A DNA stretch of 40,214 nucleotides from an uncultured Eubacteriales bacterium (GTDB taxonomy: Bacteria > Bacillota > Clostridia > Oscillospirales > Oscillospiraceae): assembly GCA_900547315.1 (NCBI GenBank), contig URGI01000007.1:1-40214 (forward strand). The letters run 5' to 3'. Positions 23,152 through 30,741 of this stretch are shown one piece after another; the first letter of the stretch is position 1; each line of letters starts with the position of its first letter. The translations under genes and the position numbers were made by a program. The notes below the pieces were generated by a model that saw only the letters and a list, made by a program, of their open reading frames with translations, made no database searches and had not been told where the DNA came from.

Positions 23152-24411
23152 ATGTCCAGATCCAGACGCTTCATAAAAGACTATTGGTTCATACTCTCGA
23201 TGCTCACTGGCATCATCGCGGGCTGCATTGTCGGCGCTATCTGGCCGGGCGCCACCTGCCTCGAGCCGCTCGGAACCGTGTTTATAAACATGATGTTCTG
23301 CGTCGTGGTGCCGATGGTGTTCTGCTCCATCGCCTCCGCCATCGCAAACATGGGCAATGTCAAGCGCGCCGGTAAGGTGCTCGGCGTGACGGTTGCGACC
23401 TTCATGGTCACGGCAGCCATCGCCGCAGTGCTCATGTACATACTTTGCCGCTGCATCCCGCTGGTCAAGGGCGACTACCCCGTCGTTCAGGGCGAGGTCG
23501 GTGTGACCCTCGGCGTGGCCGATATGATAATCAACTTCTTCACCAAGCCCGACTTCGCGGAGCTGTGGAGCCGCAAGGCGATACTTCCGCTGATAATCGC
23601 GGCGATAATCTTCGGCTTCGGTGTGCAGATGGCCGGCGGCAAGGAGACCCTTACCGCGAAGATCCTTGCAGACCTCACCAATTGCCTGATGAAGGTCATC
23701 AAGCTCATCACCTACTACGCACCCATCGGCTTCTTCGGCTTCTTCGCCTACCTTGTCGCCTTCTACGGCCCCGAACTCATCGGCGACTACGGACGTACTC
23801 TGATAATCTATTACGTGATGTGCTTTGCGTATATGCTCATATCCTCGCCGATATACGCCCGCTTCGGCGGCGGCAAGGGCGCTGCAAAGGTCATGTTCCA
23901 GCACCTGCTCAAGCCCGCGGCCGTCTCCTTCGGCACCTGCTCCTCCGTTGCGACCATCCCCACCAACATGGAGGTCGCCGAGGACACCGGCATCTCCAAG
24001 GACGTCAGCGAAATAGTCCTGCCCCTCGGCGCGACGATGCACATGGACGGCTCCGCGATGAGCGCGATAATCAAGGTCGCCTTCCTCTTCGGTATGTTCG
24101 GCATGGACTTCGGCACCAAGGAAGCGATACTTGCGATAATCGTCGCGGTGTTCTCGTCCGTCGCGATGTCCGGCGTCCCAGGCGGCGGCGGCACCGGCGA
24201 GCTGGTGCTCTGCACGATATTCTTCCCCGATAATCTGGCCGTGGCCTACACCGTCGCTCTCGCGCTGGGCAACCTGGTCGATCCCCCCGCAACGATGGTC
24301 AACGCTGCCGGCGACTACGTCGTCTCCTTCATCGTCTCCCGCTATGTTGACGGCAAGGATTGGCTTCAGAAGAAGCTGCATCCCGCAAAAGCGGAGAAGG
24401 CCGAAGAATAA
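23152..24411 (+). CDS. Dicarboxylate/amino acid:cation symporter (DAACS/GltP family)
   Basis: This is a membrane symporter of 419 residues, typical of the glutamate/aspartate/dicarboxylate family that uses Na+ or H+. It has about eight membrane helices and two re-entrant hairpins. The first hairpin region reads SFGTCSSVATIPTNMEVAEDTGISKDVSEIVLPLGATMHMDGSA (about 258-301), with the serine-rich tip. The second includes MSGVPGGGGTGELVL near 340-354 and is followed by DPPATMVNAAGDYV, where the family normally has an R/D substrate motif. Substrate choice (glutamate, aspartate, serine or a C4 acid) cannot be read reliably. AAAGGAG precedes the ATG. The stop overlaps the start of the DUF951 gene, and it is probably regulated by the divergent AraC protein. 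Confidence 0.92.
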   Translation: MSRSRRFIKDYWFILSMLTGIIAGCIVGAIWPGATCLEPLGTVFINMMFCVVVPMVFCSIASAIANMGNVKRAGKVLGVTVATFMVTAAIAAVLMYILCRCIPLVKGDYPVVQGEVGVTLGVADMIINFFTKPDFAELWSRKAILPLIIAAIIFGFGVQMAGGKETLTAKILADLTNCLMKVIKLITYYAPIGFFGFFAYLVAFYGPELIGDYGRTLIIYYVMCFAYMLISSPIYARFGGGKGAAKVMFQHLLKPAAVSFGTCSSVATIPTNMEVAEDTGISKDVSEIVLPLGATMHMDGSAMSAIIKVAFLFGMFGMDFGTKEAILAIIVAVFSSVAMSGVPGGGGTGELVLCTIFFPDNLAVAYTVALALGNLVDPPATMVNAAGDYVVSFIVSRYVDGKDWLQKKLHPAKAEKAEE

Positions 24412-24587
24412 TGGACATTCAGGTCGGCGATATTCTCACCATGAAAAAGGAGCACCCCTGCGGCAGCAAGCAGTGGGAGGTGCTGCGCACGGGGGCAGAT
24501 TTCCGCCTGCGCTGCTGCGGCTGCGGGCATGAGGTCATGGGGCCGCGCTCAAAATTCGAGAAAAACATCCGTCAGGTGCAGCGATGA
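24411..24587 (+). CDS. DUF951 small protein
   Basis: The 58-residue protein matches the DUF951 family: MDIQVGDILTMKKEHPCGSKQWEVLRTG, then RLRCCGCGHEVMGPRSKFEKNIR. The three to four cysteines (HPCG and CCGCGH) suggest metal binding, which is inference. Its ATG shares a base with the symporter stop (TAATG), and its own stop overlaps the next gene by 4 bp, so it is translationally linked to both. It may nevertheless belong functionally with the housekeeping genes downstream, not with transport. Confidence 0.9.
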   Translation: MDIQVGDILTMKKEHPCGSKQWEVLRTGADFRLRCCGCGHEVMGPRSKFEKNIRQVQR

Positions 24588-24826
24588 ACTATGTGTATAT
24601 CCTGCGCTGCGGGGACGGCAGCCTCTACACCGGCTGGACGAACGATCTGGACGCCCGCCTTGAGGCGCACCGGAGCGGCCGCGGCGCGAAATATACCCGA
24701 TCGCATCTGCCGGTGGAGCTGGCGTACTGCGAAGAGTACGAGACGAAGGAAGCGGCGATGAGCCGCGAGTGGCAGATAAAGCAGCTCACCCGGCAGCAGA
24801 AGCTCGCCTTGATAGAAAAGAAATGA
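24584..24826 (+). CDS. GIY-YIG nuclease-domain protein (UPF0213/YhbQ type)
   Basis: The 80-residue protein is a minimal GIY-YIG domain. YVYILRCGDGSLYTGWTNDLDARLEAH contains the two-strand motif (VYI and LYTG), the catalytic Tyr and the Arg. A C-terminal glutamate lies in EEYETKEAAMSREWQIKQL. Small stand-alone members are common in bacteria; DNA-repair or nuclease roles are suspected but not settled. It overlaps the preceding gene by ATGA and ends before a terminator. Confidence 0.9.
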   Translation: MNYVYILRCGDGSLYTGWTNDLDARLEAHRSGRGAKYTRSHLPVELAYCEEYETKEAAMSREWQIKQLTRQQKLALIEKK

Positions 24827-24830
24827 AAAA

Positions 24831-24877
24831 CGCACCCCATCCGCGGGATCTGTGTACCGCAGATGGGGTGCGATGTT
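24831..24877 (+). terminator. Terminator after the GIY-YIG gene
   Basis: A 16-base stem with one mismatch (24831-24846 with 24857-24872; CGCACCCCAT pairs perfectly) is followed by ATGTTTCTTT, 5 bp after the stop codon. Confidence 0.8.
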
Positions 24878-24896
24878 TCTTTCGGGCTGTACGCCA

Positions 24897-24926
24897 TTGA
24901 CGAAAGGCTGTGGAAAAGGCTATAAT
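24897..24926 (+). promoter_or_regulatory. Predicted promoter for rarA
   Basis: TTGACG (24897-24902) and TATAAT (24921-24926) with an 18-bp spacer lie 34 bp before the chosen start at 24961. Confidence 0.65.
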
Positions 24927-24960
24927 ATTATCACATTTTGATTCACAGAGGTCAGCGCTC

Positions 24961-26214
24961 ATGTATAAACCATTGGCAGACGAGATACGCCCGAATAGCC
25001 TTGACGATGTTGTCGGGCAGAAGCATATACTTGGTTCCGGCGGTATGCTGCGGCGTATCGTCGAGAGCGGGCAGATACCAAACATGATATTCTACGGCCC
25101 CTCTGGCACGGGGAAAACCACCGTCGCGCGCATCATCGCCCAGCGCACTAACCGGAGCCTGCGCAAGCTCAACGCGACGACCGCCGGTATCGCCGACATC
25201 AAGCAGATTATCGCGGAGCTGGACACCATGCTTACCCCCGGCGGGGTGCTGCTGTATCTCGACGAGATCCAGTATTTCAACAAAAAGCAGCAGCAGTCGC
25301 TGCTGGAATTCATCGAGGACGGGCGCATTACGCTCATCGCCTCAACGACCGAGAACCCGTATTTCTGCGTGTTCAACGCGATTCTGAGCCGTTCGACGGT
25401 GTTTGAGTTCAAGCCCGTCAACGCGCGCGACGTTGAGGGCGCAGTCCTGCGCGCCGTGGACATTATGAACGCGCGCCGCGGCACGCCGCTTACGCTTGCC
25501 GACGGCGTCGTGCGGCATATCTCCGCCTCCTGCGGCGGCGACGTGCGCAAGGCGATGAACTCGGTGGAGCTGCTGTTTTCAGCGGCGGGGGATGGCGGCG
25601 TCATCACGCTGGAGGATGCGAAGGCCATCACCCAGCGCAGTGCCATGCGCTATGACCGCGACGGGGACGACCACTACGACATCCTCTCCGCGCTGATGAA
25701 GTCGCTGCGCGGCTCCGATCCGGACGCGGCGATGCACTATCTGGCGAGACTCCTTGAGGTCGGCGATCTGATAGGCGCTTGCAGGCGCATCCTGTGCTCC
25801 GCGAGCGAGGATGTCGGCCTTGCATACCCGCAGGCGGTGCCGATAGTCAAGGCCTGCGTTGATTCCGCGCTCCAGCTCGGCCTGCCTGAGGCCAAGCTCC
25901 CGCTTGCCGAAGCCTGCCTTCTGCTTGCAACCGCGCCGAAGTCGAACACTGCCTGCGCCGCCATCGACCGCGCCATGGCCGATGTCCGCGCCGGACGTAC
26001 CGGCAGCATCCCGCGCGAGCTTCAGAATGTCCACGCCGACGGCGCGGGCTTCGAGCGCGAGCAGGGCTACAAGTATCCGCACAATTTCCCCGGCCATTGG
26101 GTCAGACAGCAGTATCTGCCGGACGAGCTGAAAAATGCGCGCTACTATGAGTACGGCGACAACAAGACCGAGCAGGCCGCGCGGCGCTACTGGGAAGAGA
26201 TTAAAAAGAATTAA
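24961..26214 (+). CDS. rarA: Replication-associated recombination protein A (RarA/MgsA)
   Basis: This is an AAA+ ATPase acting at stalled replication forks. The protein is 417 residues from the start at 24961, where MYKPLADEIRPNSLDDVVGQKHIL matches the normal N-terminus and an AGAGGT site lies upstream. An earlier in-frame ATG at 24910 would overlap the promoter. Walker A is FYGPSGTGKTTVARIIA (about 42-58), and Walker B is VLLYLDEIQYFNKKQQ with sensor 1 ASTTENPYF. The C-terminal tetramerisation part has CRRILCSASEDVGLAYPQA and KYPHNFPGHWVRQQYLPDEL. It is the first gene of a run toward the noc-like gene. Confidence 0.95.
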   Translation: MYKPLADEIRPNSLDDVVGQKHILGSGGMLRRIVESGQIPNMIFYGPSGTGKTTVARIIAQRTNRSLRKLNATTAGIADIKQIIAELDTMLTPGGVLLYLDEIQYFNKKQQQSLLEFIEDGRITLIASTTENPYFCVFNAILSRSTVFEFKPVNARDVEGAVLRAVDIMNARRGTPLTLADGVVRHISASCGGDVRKAMNSVELLFSAAGDGGVITLEDAKAITQRSAMRYDRDGDDHYDILSALMKSLRGSDPDAAMHYLARLLEVGDLIGACRRILCSASEDVGLAYPQAVPIVKACVDSALQLGLPEAKLPLAEACLLLATAPKSNTACAAIDRAMADVRAGRTGSIPRELQNVHADGAGFEREQGYKYPHNFPGHWVRQQYLPDELKNARYYEYGDNKTEQAARRYWEEIKKN

Positions 26215-26293
26215 GAACTCCGATTTCGCCCAGTTTCACCCAATATACAGTGTATGCTTGCAGCATGAAGCCGCAATATAAGGAGGTTTTGTG

Positions 26294-27139
26294 ATGCAGG
26301 CATTGAAAAGCCAGACCGCGCTCAGGCGCGGCGGCATAGTATATCTGCGGACGGACGAGCTCACACCGAACCCCGTCCAGCCGCGCAAACGCTTTGACGA
26401 CGAATCGCTGGAGGAGCTGTCGGGCAGCATAAAGAGCTACGGCATATTAAACCCGCTCACCGTACGTCTGCGCTGCGGCAAATATGAGCTCGTGGCGGGG
26501 GAGCGCCGTCTGCGCGCGGCGAAGCTTGCGGGGCTGGAGGAAGTCCCGTGCATCCTCATCGACGTGAACATGGAGGACGCGAGCCTCATCGCGCTGGTCG
26601 AGAATCTGCAGCGGCGCGACCTGGACTTCATCGAGGAGGCGCTGGGCATAAGCCAGCTCATCCGCATGTTCGGCATGAGTCAGGAGGAGGCCGCGCGGCG
26701 CATCGGCAAATCGCAGTCGGCTGTCGCAAACAAGCTGCGGCTGCTGAAGCTGCCGAGCGACGTGCTCGAATCGCTGCGCCAGAATGGCCTGACCGAGCGG
26801 CACGGCCGCGCGCTGCTGCGCCTGCCGAATCCCGTCGCGCAGCGGGCGGCGCTGGAATATATCGTTGACAACGGCCTGACCGTCGCCGCGACGGACGCGT
26901 ACATAGACGCGCTGCTCTCGGCGCCGGAGGAGGCGGAGCAGAAAGACGAGGAGAAGCCGGAGAAGCGGCGGACCTTCGTGCTGAAGGACGTGCGCGTGTT
27001 CCTCAACACGCTCTCCCGCAGTATCGACCTGATGAAGCAGGGCGGCATCGACGCCGGTATCCAGCGCGAGGAGACGGACGACTCGCTGATCCTGACGATA
27101 TCCATCCCCAAGGCGCGCCAGCCCTCGCAGAACGGGTAA
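26294..27139 (+). CDS. ParB/Spo0J-family DNA-binding protein, probably Noc-like
   Basis: The 281-residue protein contains the ParB CTPase domain (VYLRTDELTPNPVQPRKRFDDESLEELSGSI, then VAGERRLRAAKLAGLEEVPCIL and ENLQRRDLDFIEEA). The helix-turn-helix KBD domain reads MSQEEAARRIGKSQSAVANKLRLLKLP. The C-terminal segment FVLKDVRVFLNTLSRSIDLMKQGGI resembles that of nucleoid occlusion (Noc) proteins in Bacillota. No parA/soj is adjacent, which favours Noc over chromosome-partition ParB. The membrane-binding N-terminal amphipathic helix typical of Noc is not obvious. The ATG at 26294 is preferred over a GTG 3 bp earlier because it is 7 bp from AGGAGG. Confidence 0.88.
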   Translation: MQALKSQTALRRGGIVYLRTDELTPNPVQPRKRFDDESLEELSGSIKSYGILNPLTVRLRCGKYELVAGERRLRAAKLAGLEEVPCILIDVNMEDASLIALVENLQRRDLDFIEEALGISQLIRMFGMSQEEAARRIGKSQSAVANKLRLLKLPSDVLESLRQNGLTERHGRALLRLPNPVAQRAALEYIVDNGLTVAATDAYIDALLSAPEEAEQKDEEKPEKRRTFVLKDVRVFLNTLSRSIDLMKQGGIDAGIQREETDDSLILTISIPKARQPSQNG

Positions 27140-27158
27140 AATTTTCGATTAATAGGAC

Positions 27159-27197
27159 AAATCACCGCCTTCGTATATTTTACAAAGGCGGTGATTT
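27159..27197 (+). promoter_or_regulatory. Hairpin enclosing the ylmC ribosome site
   Basis: A 13-bp perfect stem AAATCACCGCCTT (27159-27171) with its complement (27185-27197) has a 13-base AT-rich loop. The right arm contains the likely ribosome site (AGGCGGTGA) and ends one base before the ylmC ATG. It could be the terminator of the noc-like gene (a short T-run follows) or an element that hides the ribosome site. Confidence 0.7.
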
Positions 27198-27198
27198 T

Positions 27199-27477
27199 AT
27201 GATAAGCTATTTTTCCGAGCTACGGTATAAGGAGGTCATCGACGTCAACAGCGGCTTCCGGCTGGGCTACGCCTGTGACATGGAGTTTGACGACGCCGAG
27301 GGGCGCATCGTGTCACTGGTCACGCCGGGGCGCGCGAAGTTTTTCGGCCTGCTTGGCCGCGAGGACGACTACGTGCTGCCGTGGCAGAGCATAGTCCGCA
27401 TCGGCAGCGACATAATACTTGTAGACTGCAAGGGCGAAGTCTCCCGCCGCAAGCGCCGCCGGCGCAGCCTGATCTGA
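27199..27477 (+). CDS. YlmC/YmxH-family PRC-barrel sporulation-associated protein
   Basis: The 92-residue protein has a PRC-barrel fold sequence: SYFSELRYKEVIDVNSGFRLGYACDMEFDDAEGRIVSLV and DDYVLPWQSIVRIGSDIILVD. It ends in an Arg/Lys-rich tail. The YlmC/YmxH family occurs in endospore-forming Bacillota, where it is linked to sporulation genes, though its exact function is unclear. The start codon is fixed by the sequence, but its ribosome site is inside a hairpin. Presence supports a spore-former lineage. Confidence 0.88.
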   Translation: MISYFSELRYKEVIDVNSGFRLGYACDMEFDDAEGRIVSLVTPGRAKFFGLLGREDDYVLPWQSIVRIGSDIILVDCKGEVSRRKRRRRSLI

Positions 27478-27485
27478 TATTTTTG

Positions 27486-27514
27486 TTGGCAAACCGGCGC
27501 TTTTGCGATATACT
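27486..27514 (+). promoter_or_regulatory. Predicted promoter for the 27547 membrane protein gene
   Basis: TTGGCA (27486-27491) and TATACT (27509-27514) with a 17-bp spacer lie 32 bp upstream of the start codon. Confidence 0.6.
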
Positions 27515-27546
27515 CAATTATATATAGAAATACGGAGGAAAAGCGC

Positions 27547-27990
27547 ATGAGGATGATCCAAACCTTTCACTCCGACTATTCGGTTGAGCAGGTCAAAATG
27601 CTTCTCTCGTCGCTGTGTGAGAAATTTTCTTTTATCATTCCTACAGAAGGCAGAATCGGATATAACCTGCACGGCCCGTTTCTTACGCTTATATATGTTC
27701 CGAAAGAGATGCGGATGGTCAGAAAATATAAAGCCCTTCTGCTCCAGGGACGGGATGGCAAGGCTGTGATCTACGGTACATATTGGATCCCGATATGGGA
27801 AGTGCCGTTTTATGCCGCCGCGATGGCGCTGCTTGCATTTTTCCTCTTAGGCGCTTTCGCCGTGCTCCCGATGGTGATTGCGACATTGGTTAGTGTCCTG
27901 TTTGGGGAACTTGTCGGCGGTGCAATAATACGCAAAGAAACACAAGTCGCAGAATTTATTAAAGATAAGCTCAATTGTACGCAGGAATGA
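27547..27990 (+). CDS. Unrecognised small membrane protein
   Basis: The 147-residue protein is not recognised. The N-terminal half (1-85) looks soluble and mixed alpha/beta (MRMIQTFHSDYSVEQVKMLL, then GRIGYNLHGPFLTLIYVPKEM). Two hydrophobic segments (about 89-130, VPFYAAAMALLAFFLLGAFAVLP and MVIATLVSVLFGELVGGAII) precede a charged tail. It has its own promoter, and GGAGG lies 7 bp or so before the ATG. Its lower GC and more AT-ending codons differ from its neighbours, which may mean recent transfer or a lineage-specific gene. The stop lies 41 bp before the hflX start. Confidence 0.75.
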   Translation: MRMIQTFHSDYSVEQVKMLLSSLCEKFSFIIPTEGRIGYNLHGPFLTLIYVPKEMRMVRKYKALLLQGRDGKAVIYGTYWIPIWEVPFYAAAMALLAFFLLGAFAVLPMVIATLVSVLFGELVGGAIIRKETQVAEFIKDKLNCTQE

Positions 27991-28031
27991 GCAAAAAATT
28001 AAAATCAAGCATATTCAAAGGAAAAATTCAA

Positions 28032-29327
28032 ATGGAAAACACTGAGATAAAAAGAGAACGCGCGGTGCTGGCGGGACTGTCGGCGGCGAGCATGGACGAG
28101 AGCGAGCGCTCCACCGAGATATCCATGGAGGAGCTGGCGGCGCTTGTCGATACCGCCGGCGGCGACACGGTGGCCATAATAATGCAGAGCCGCCCGACGC
28201 CCGATCCGCGCAGCTTCATCGGCGACGGCAAGGTGCGCGAGATGAAGGAGCTTATTGCAATGAACGACTGCGACCTAGCGGTGTTCGACAATGAGCTGAC
28301 CCCGTCCCAGATGCGCGTGCTGTCCGAGGAGCTGGGAGTCAAGGTTCTTGACCGCTCCGGCCTGATACTCGATATTTTCGCCCAGCGCGCGCAGACCCGC
28401 GAGGGTCAGCTTCAGGTTGAGCTGGCGCAGTATAAATATCTGCTGCCGCGCCTGACCGGTATGTGGACGCACCTTGTGCGCCAGACCGCATCCGGCGGCT
28501 CCTCGCCTATCGGCACCCGCGGCCCCGGCGAAACTCAGCTTGAGACCGACCGCCGCCACATCCGCCGCAAGATACAGAAGCTCGAGGAGGAGCTGGCCGC
28601 GGTGCGCAAGGTCAGAAGCACACAGCGCCGCCGCCGCGAGAAGAACGACATGCCCGTCGTCGCGCTCGTCGGCTACACGAATGCCGGTAAATCGACGCTT
28701 CTGAACTGCCTGACCGGCTCGGACATACCAGCAAACGACAGGCTATTCGACACGCTGGACACCACGACTCGCCGTCTGCGGCTCGACGAGACGCAGGAGG
28801 TGCTGCTGTCCGACACCGTCGGCTTCATCCGCAAGCTGCCGACGCACCTCATCGAAGCCTTCAAGGCGACGCTTGAGGAGCTGAGCTATGCCGACGTGCT
28901 GCTGCACGTTATCGACATCTCGAATCCGGAGTGGGAGGCGCAGGCGCGCGTTGTGGACGGACTTATCAGTCAGCTCGGCGCGAGCGAGACGCCGTGCCTG
29001 CGCGTGTTCAACAAGTGCGACGCGTATATCGGCATCCTGCCGCACGGGGACGACATCGTTTGCATCTCCGCCAGAAGCGGCGAGGGCGCGGACGCGCTGG
29101 TCAGCAAGCTGCTGGAGCTGCTTGACCGCGGCAAAAAGCAGGTCAGGCTGGAGATACCGTATTCCGACGCGGGGATCGTCGATCTGCTCAAGCGCGAGGC
29201 GGCAGTGCTGAGCATGGAGTATACCGACACCGGCATCACTGCCGAGGCCATCGTCACGCCGGACGTGCTGGGGCGCGTGAAAAAATATATCCCCGGCTAC
29301 GTCGAGCCGAAGGAGGATTGGGAATGA
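28032..29327 (+). CDS. hflX: Ribosome-associated GTPase HflX
   Basis: HflX is a GTPase that binds the 50S subunit and splits stalled or hibernating ribosomes. The protein is 431 residues from the ATG at 28032, chosen for AAAGGA at 28017-28023 and for the normal N-terminus (ENTEIKRERAVLAGL). The N-terminal HflX domain has DTVAIIMQSRPTPDPRSFIGDGKV and LDRSGLILDIFAQRA. The glycine-rich segment GSSPIGTRGPGETQLETDRR precedes the GTPase domain. G1 is GYTNAGKS (near 212-219), G3 DTVGFI, G4 FNKCD and G5 SARSGEG. Its stop overlaps the next ATG (ATGA). Confidence 0.95.
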   Translation: MENTEIKRERAVLAGLSAASMDESERSTEISMEELAALVDTAGGDTVAIIMQSRPTPDPRSFIGDGKVREMKELIAMNDCDLAVFDNELTPSQMRVLSEELGVKVLDRSGLILDIFAQRAQTREGQLQVELAQYKYLLPRLTGMWTHLVRQTASGGSSPIGTRGPGETQLETDRRHIRRKIQKLEEELAAVRKVRSTQRRRREKNDMPVVALVGYTNAGKSTLLNCLTGSDIPANDRLFDTLDTTTRRLRLDETQEVLLSDTVGFIRKLPTHLIEAFKATLEELSYADVLLHVIDISNPEWEAQARVVDGLISQLGASETPCLRVFNKCDAYIGILPHGDDIVCISARSGEGADALVSKLLELLDRGKKQVRLEIPYSDAGIVDLLKREAAVLSMEYTDTGITAEAIVTPDVLGRVKKYIPGYVEPKEDWE

Positions 29328-29857
29328 GCGTTTTCGAGACCGAACGTCTCGTGATGCGTCCGTGGCGCGAGGATGACGCGGAAAATTTATATAAGTACGC
29401 AAGCGACCCCGAGGTCGGCCCCGCGGCGGGCTGGCCGGTGCATACAAGCGTTGGGGACAGTCTGCGCGTTCTGCGGGAAGTTCTTATTGAGGAGAACACA
29501 TGGGCGGTGACGATAAAAGCGAGTGACGAGCCGGTCGGCAGCATAGGCGTGTTCCGAACGGACGCTCCGAACGGGAACGGCGCGCCCGAGATAGGGTACT
29601 GGATAGGCAAGCCCTTCTGGGGCTGCGGCTATATACCCGAGGCTGTTCGAGCGCTCATTGACCGCTGCTTTAATGACGGTGCGGAGAGCGTGTGGTGCTC
29701 TCATTTTGCCGGGAACGACAAGTCCCGCCGCGTGATTGAAAAATGCGGCTTCAAATTCGCAGTTAGCATGACTGTGCGGGCGGCGCTTCTTGACGGTATG
29801 CCCGAGTACGAGACCCTTTATTACAAGATAACCCGTGAGGAGTGGCAGCATGACTGA
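29324..29857 (+). CDS. GNAT-family N-acetyltransferase (RimJ/RimL type)
   Basis: The 177-residue acetyltransferase uses acetyl-CoA. It has the N-terminal FETERLVMRPWREDDAENLYKYASDPEV and the acetyl-CoA region PEIGYWIGKPFWGCGYIPEAVRALIDRCF (about 88-116). NDKSRRVIEKCGFKF follows (about 129-143). This is the RimJ/RimL-like subgroup, whose substrates range from ribosomal proteins to small amines; the target is unknown. The start overlaps the hflX stop by ATGA, with AGGAGG 8 bp upstream, and the stop overlaps yigZ by 8 bp, so the three genes form one operon. Confidence 0.9.
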   Translation: MSVFETERLVMRPWREDDAENLYKYASDPEVGPAAGWPVHTSVGDSLRVLREVLIEENTWAVTIKASDEPVGSIGVFRTDAPNGNGAPEIGYWIGKPFWGCGYIPEAVRALIDRCFNDGAESVWCSHFAGNDKSRRVIEKCGFKFAVSMTVRAALLDGMPEYETLYYKITREEWQHD

Positions 29858-30479
29858 ATACTGCGTCCCGACCGCGGCGGGCGAGGCGAGCTTCACCGAG
29901 AAGCGCTCCGAGTTTCTGGGGCATGTGCGCCCCGTGGAGAGCGAGGAGGAGGCGCGCGCCTTCGTCGCGGAGATGAAAAAGAAATATTATGACGCGCGGC
30001 ACAACTGCTGGTGCTACATAATCAAGGACGGCCCTGAGCGCTATTCCGATGATGGCGAGCCGCAGGGCACGGCGGGCATTCCGATGCTGGAGGTGTTCCG
30101 GCGCGAGGGTGTGTGCAACGTCGTCTGCGTCGTGACGCGGTATTTCGGCGGAATTCTGCTCGGCGCGGGTGGGCTTCTGCGCGCGTACACCAAGAGCGCG
30201 AAGGACGCGCTTGACGCTGCGGGCATATCCGTCGTGCGGCGCTGGGTCGAGACGGCGCTCGACTGCTCGTACGCCGCGGCCGAGAAGCTCAAGCAGGAGA
30301 TAACGGCCTTCGGCGGCATCGTCGCGGGGCTGGATTACGGCGCGGCGGTAACGATACATGCGTACATTCCGGAAGAATCGGCGGAGGATTTCAAAGCGCG
30401 GATATTCGACGTCAGCGCGGGCGGCGTGACGGTGCGCGTCACGGGCGAGGATTTCCGCGCCGTCCCGCGGGTAAAGTGA
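29850..30479 (+). CDS. YigZ/IMPACT-family protein
   Basis: The 209-residue protein belongs to the UPF0029/IMPACT family, conserved from bacteria to mammals. The bacterial members may act in translation control, but biochemical proof is limited. Motifs are KRSEFLGHVRPVESEEEARAFV, KKKYYDARHNCWCYII, RYSDDGEPQGTAGIPMLEV and VVTRYFGGILLGAGGLLRAYTKSA (about 86-109). A C-terminal RNA-binding-like DUF1949 domain is present (DCSYAAAEKLKQEI). The ATG at 29850 is preferred over an in-frame GTG at 29835 because GAGGAG lies between them. Confidence 0.92.
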   Translation: MTEYCVPTAAGEASFTEKRSEFLGHVRPVESEEEARAFVAEMKKKYYDARHNCWCYIIKDGPERYSDDGEPQGTAGIPMLEVFRREGVCNVVCVVTRYFGGILLGAGGLLRAYTKSAKDALDAAGISVVRRWVETALDCSYAAAEKLKQEITAFGGIVAGLDYGAAVTIHAYIPEESAEDFKARIFDVSAGGVTVRVTGEDFRAVPRVK

Positions 30480-30496
30480 ACTGCCGGGCACACCTT

Positions 30497-30650
30497 GGCG
30501 CCCCTTTTAGGTAGCGAAGCGGCGGCGCGGCAGTGAATGACATGCTGGTAGCATGTCAGAGCCGCGCCGTGACCGAGCCGCAGCGAGACGCTGTCAGCGA
30601 AGCTGACTGAGGGGTCGCCAGTCTATTGATTATTGCCAATAGGGAAAAGA
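30497..30650. repeat. Dispersed intergenic repeat element, copy 2 (long, multi-stem form)
   Basis: The element lies between yigZ and the carboxypeptidase gene. It begins GGCGCCCCTTTT and ends with TGAGGGGTCGCCAG (30608-30621) and a tail ATTGCCAATAGGGAAAAGA that matches copy 1 at 6411-6490. The interior holds several stems: CGGCGCGGC (30523-30531) pairs with GCCGCGCCG (30561-30569); GACATGCT-GGT-AGCATGTC (30539-30557); GTCAGC-GAA-GCTGAC (30593-30607). No coding frame is supported. The rest of the 260-bp gap holds only a terminator. Confidence 0.72.
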
Positions 30651-30697
30651 AACCATGCACTATATGTCACTACGTCTGCATACTATAACAAAAAAAC

Positions 30698-30740
30698 GCT
30701 CTGCGTTCCAAACTGTTCGTTTGAAACGCAGAGCATTTTT
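30698..30740. terminator. Terminator next to the carboxypeptidase gene
   Basis: A 16-base stem with one mismatch (30698-30713 with 30719-30734, GCTCTGCGTT at the base) is flanked by seven A on one side and five T on the other. It should work in both directions, ending yigZ readthrough and the leftward carboxypeptidase transcript. Confidence 0.85.
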
Positions 30741-30741
30741 A

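Noticed and set aside
26215..26293. parS or Noc-binding site upstream of the noc-like gene
   Set aside because: GTTTCACCC resembles half of a parS site and ATACAGTGTAT (26245-26255) is a palindrome. Neither matches the full parS (GTTTCACGTGAAAC) or Noc-site pattern.
27975..28031. Upstream TTG start for hflX, overlapping the end of the preceding gene
   Set aside because: The extra N-terminal residues are not family-like, and the ATG at 28032 has a well-placed AAAGGA.
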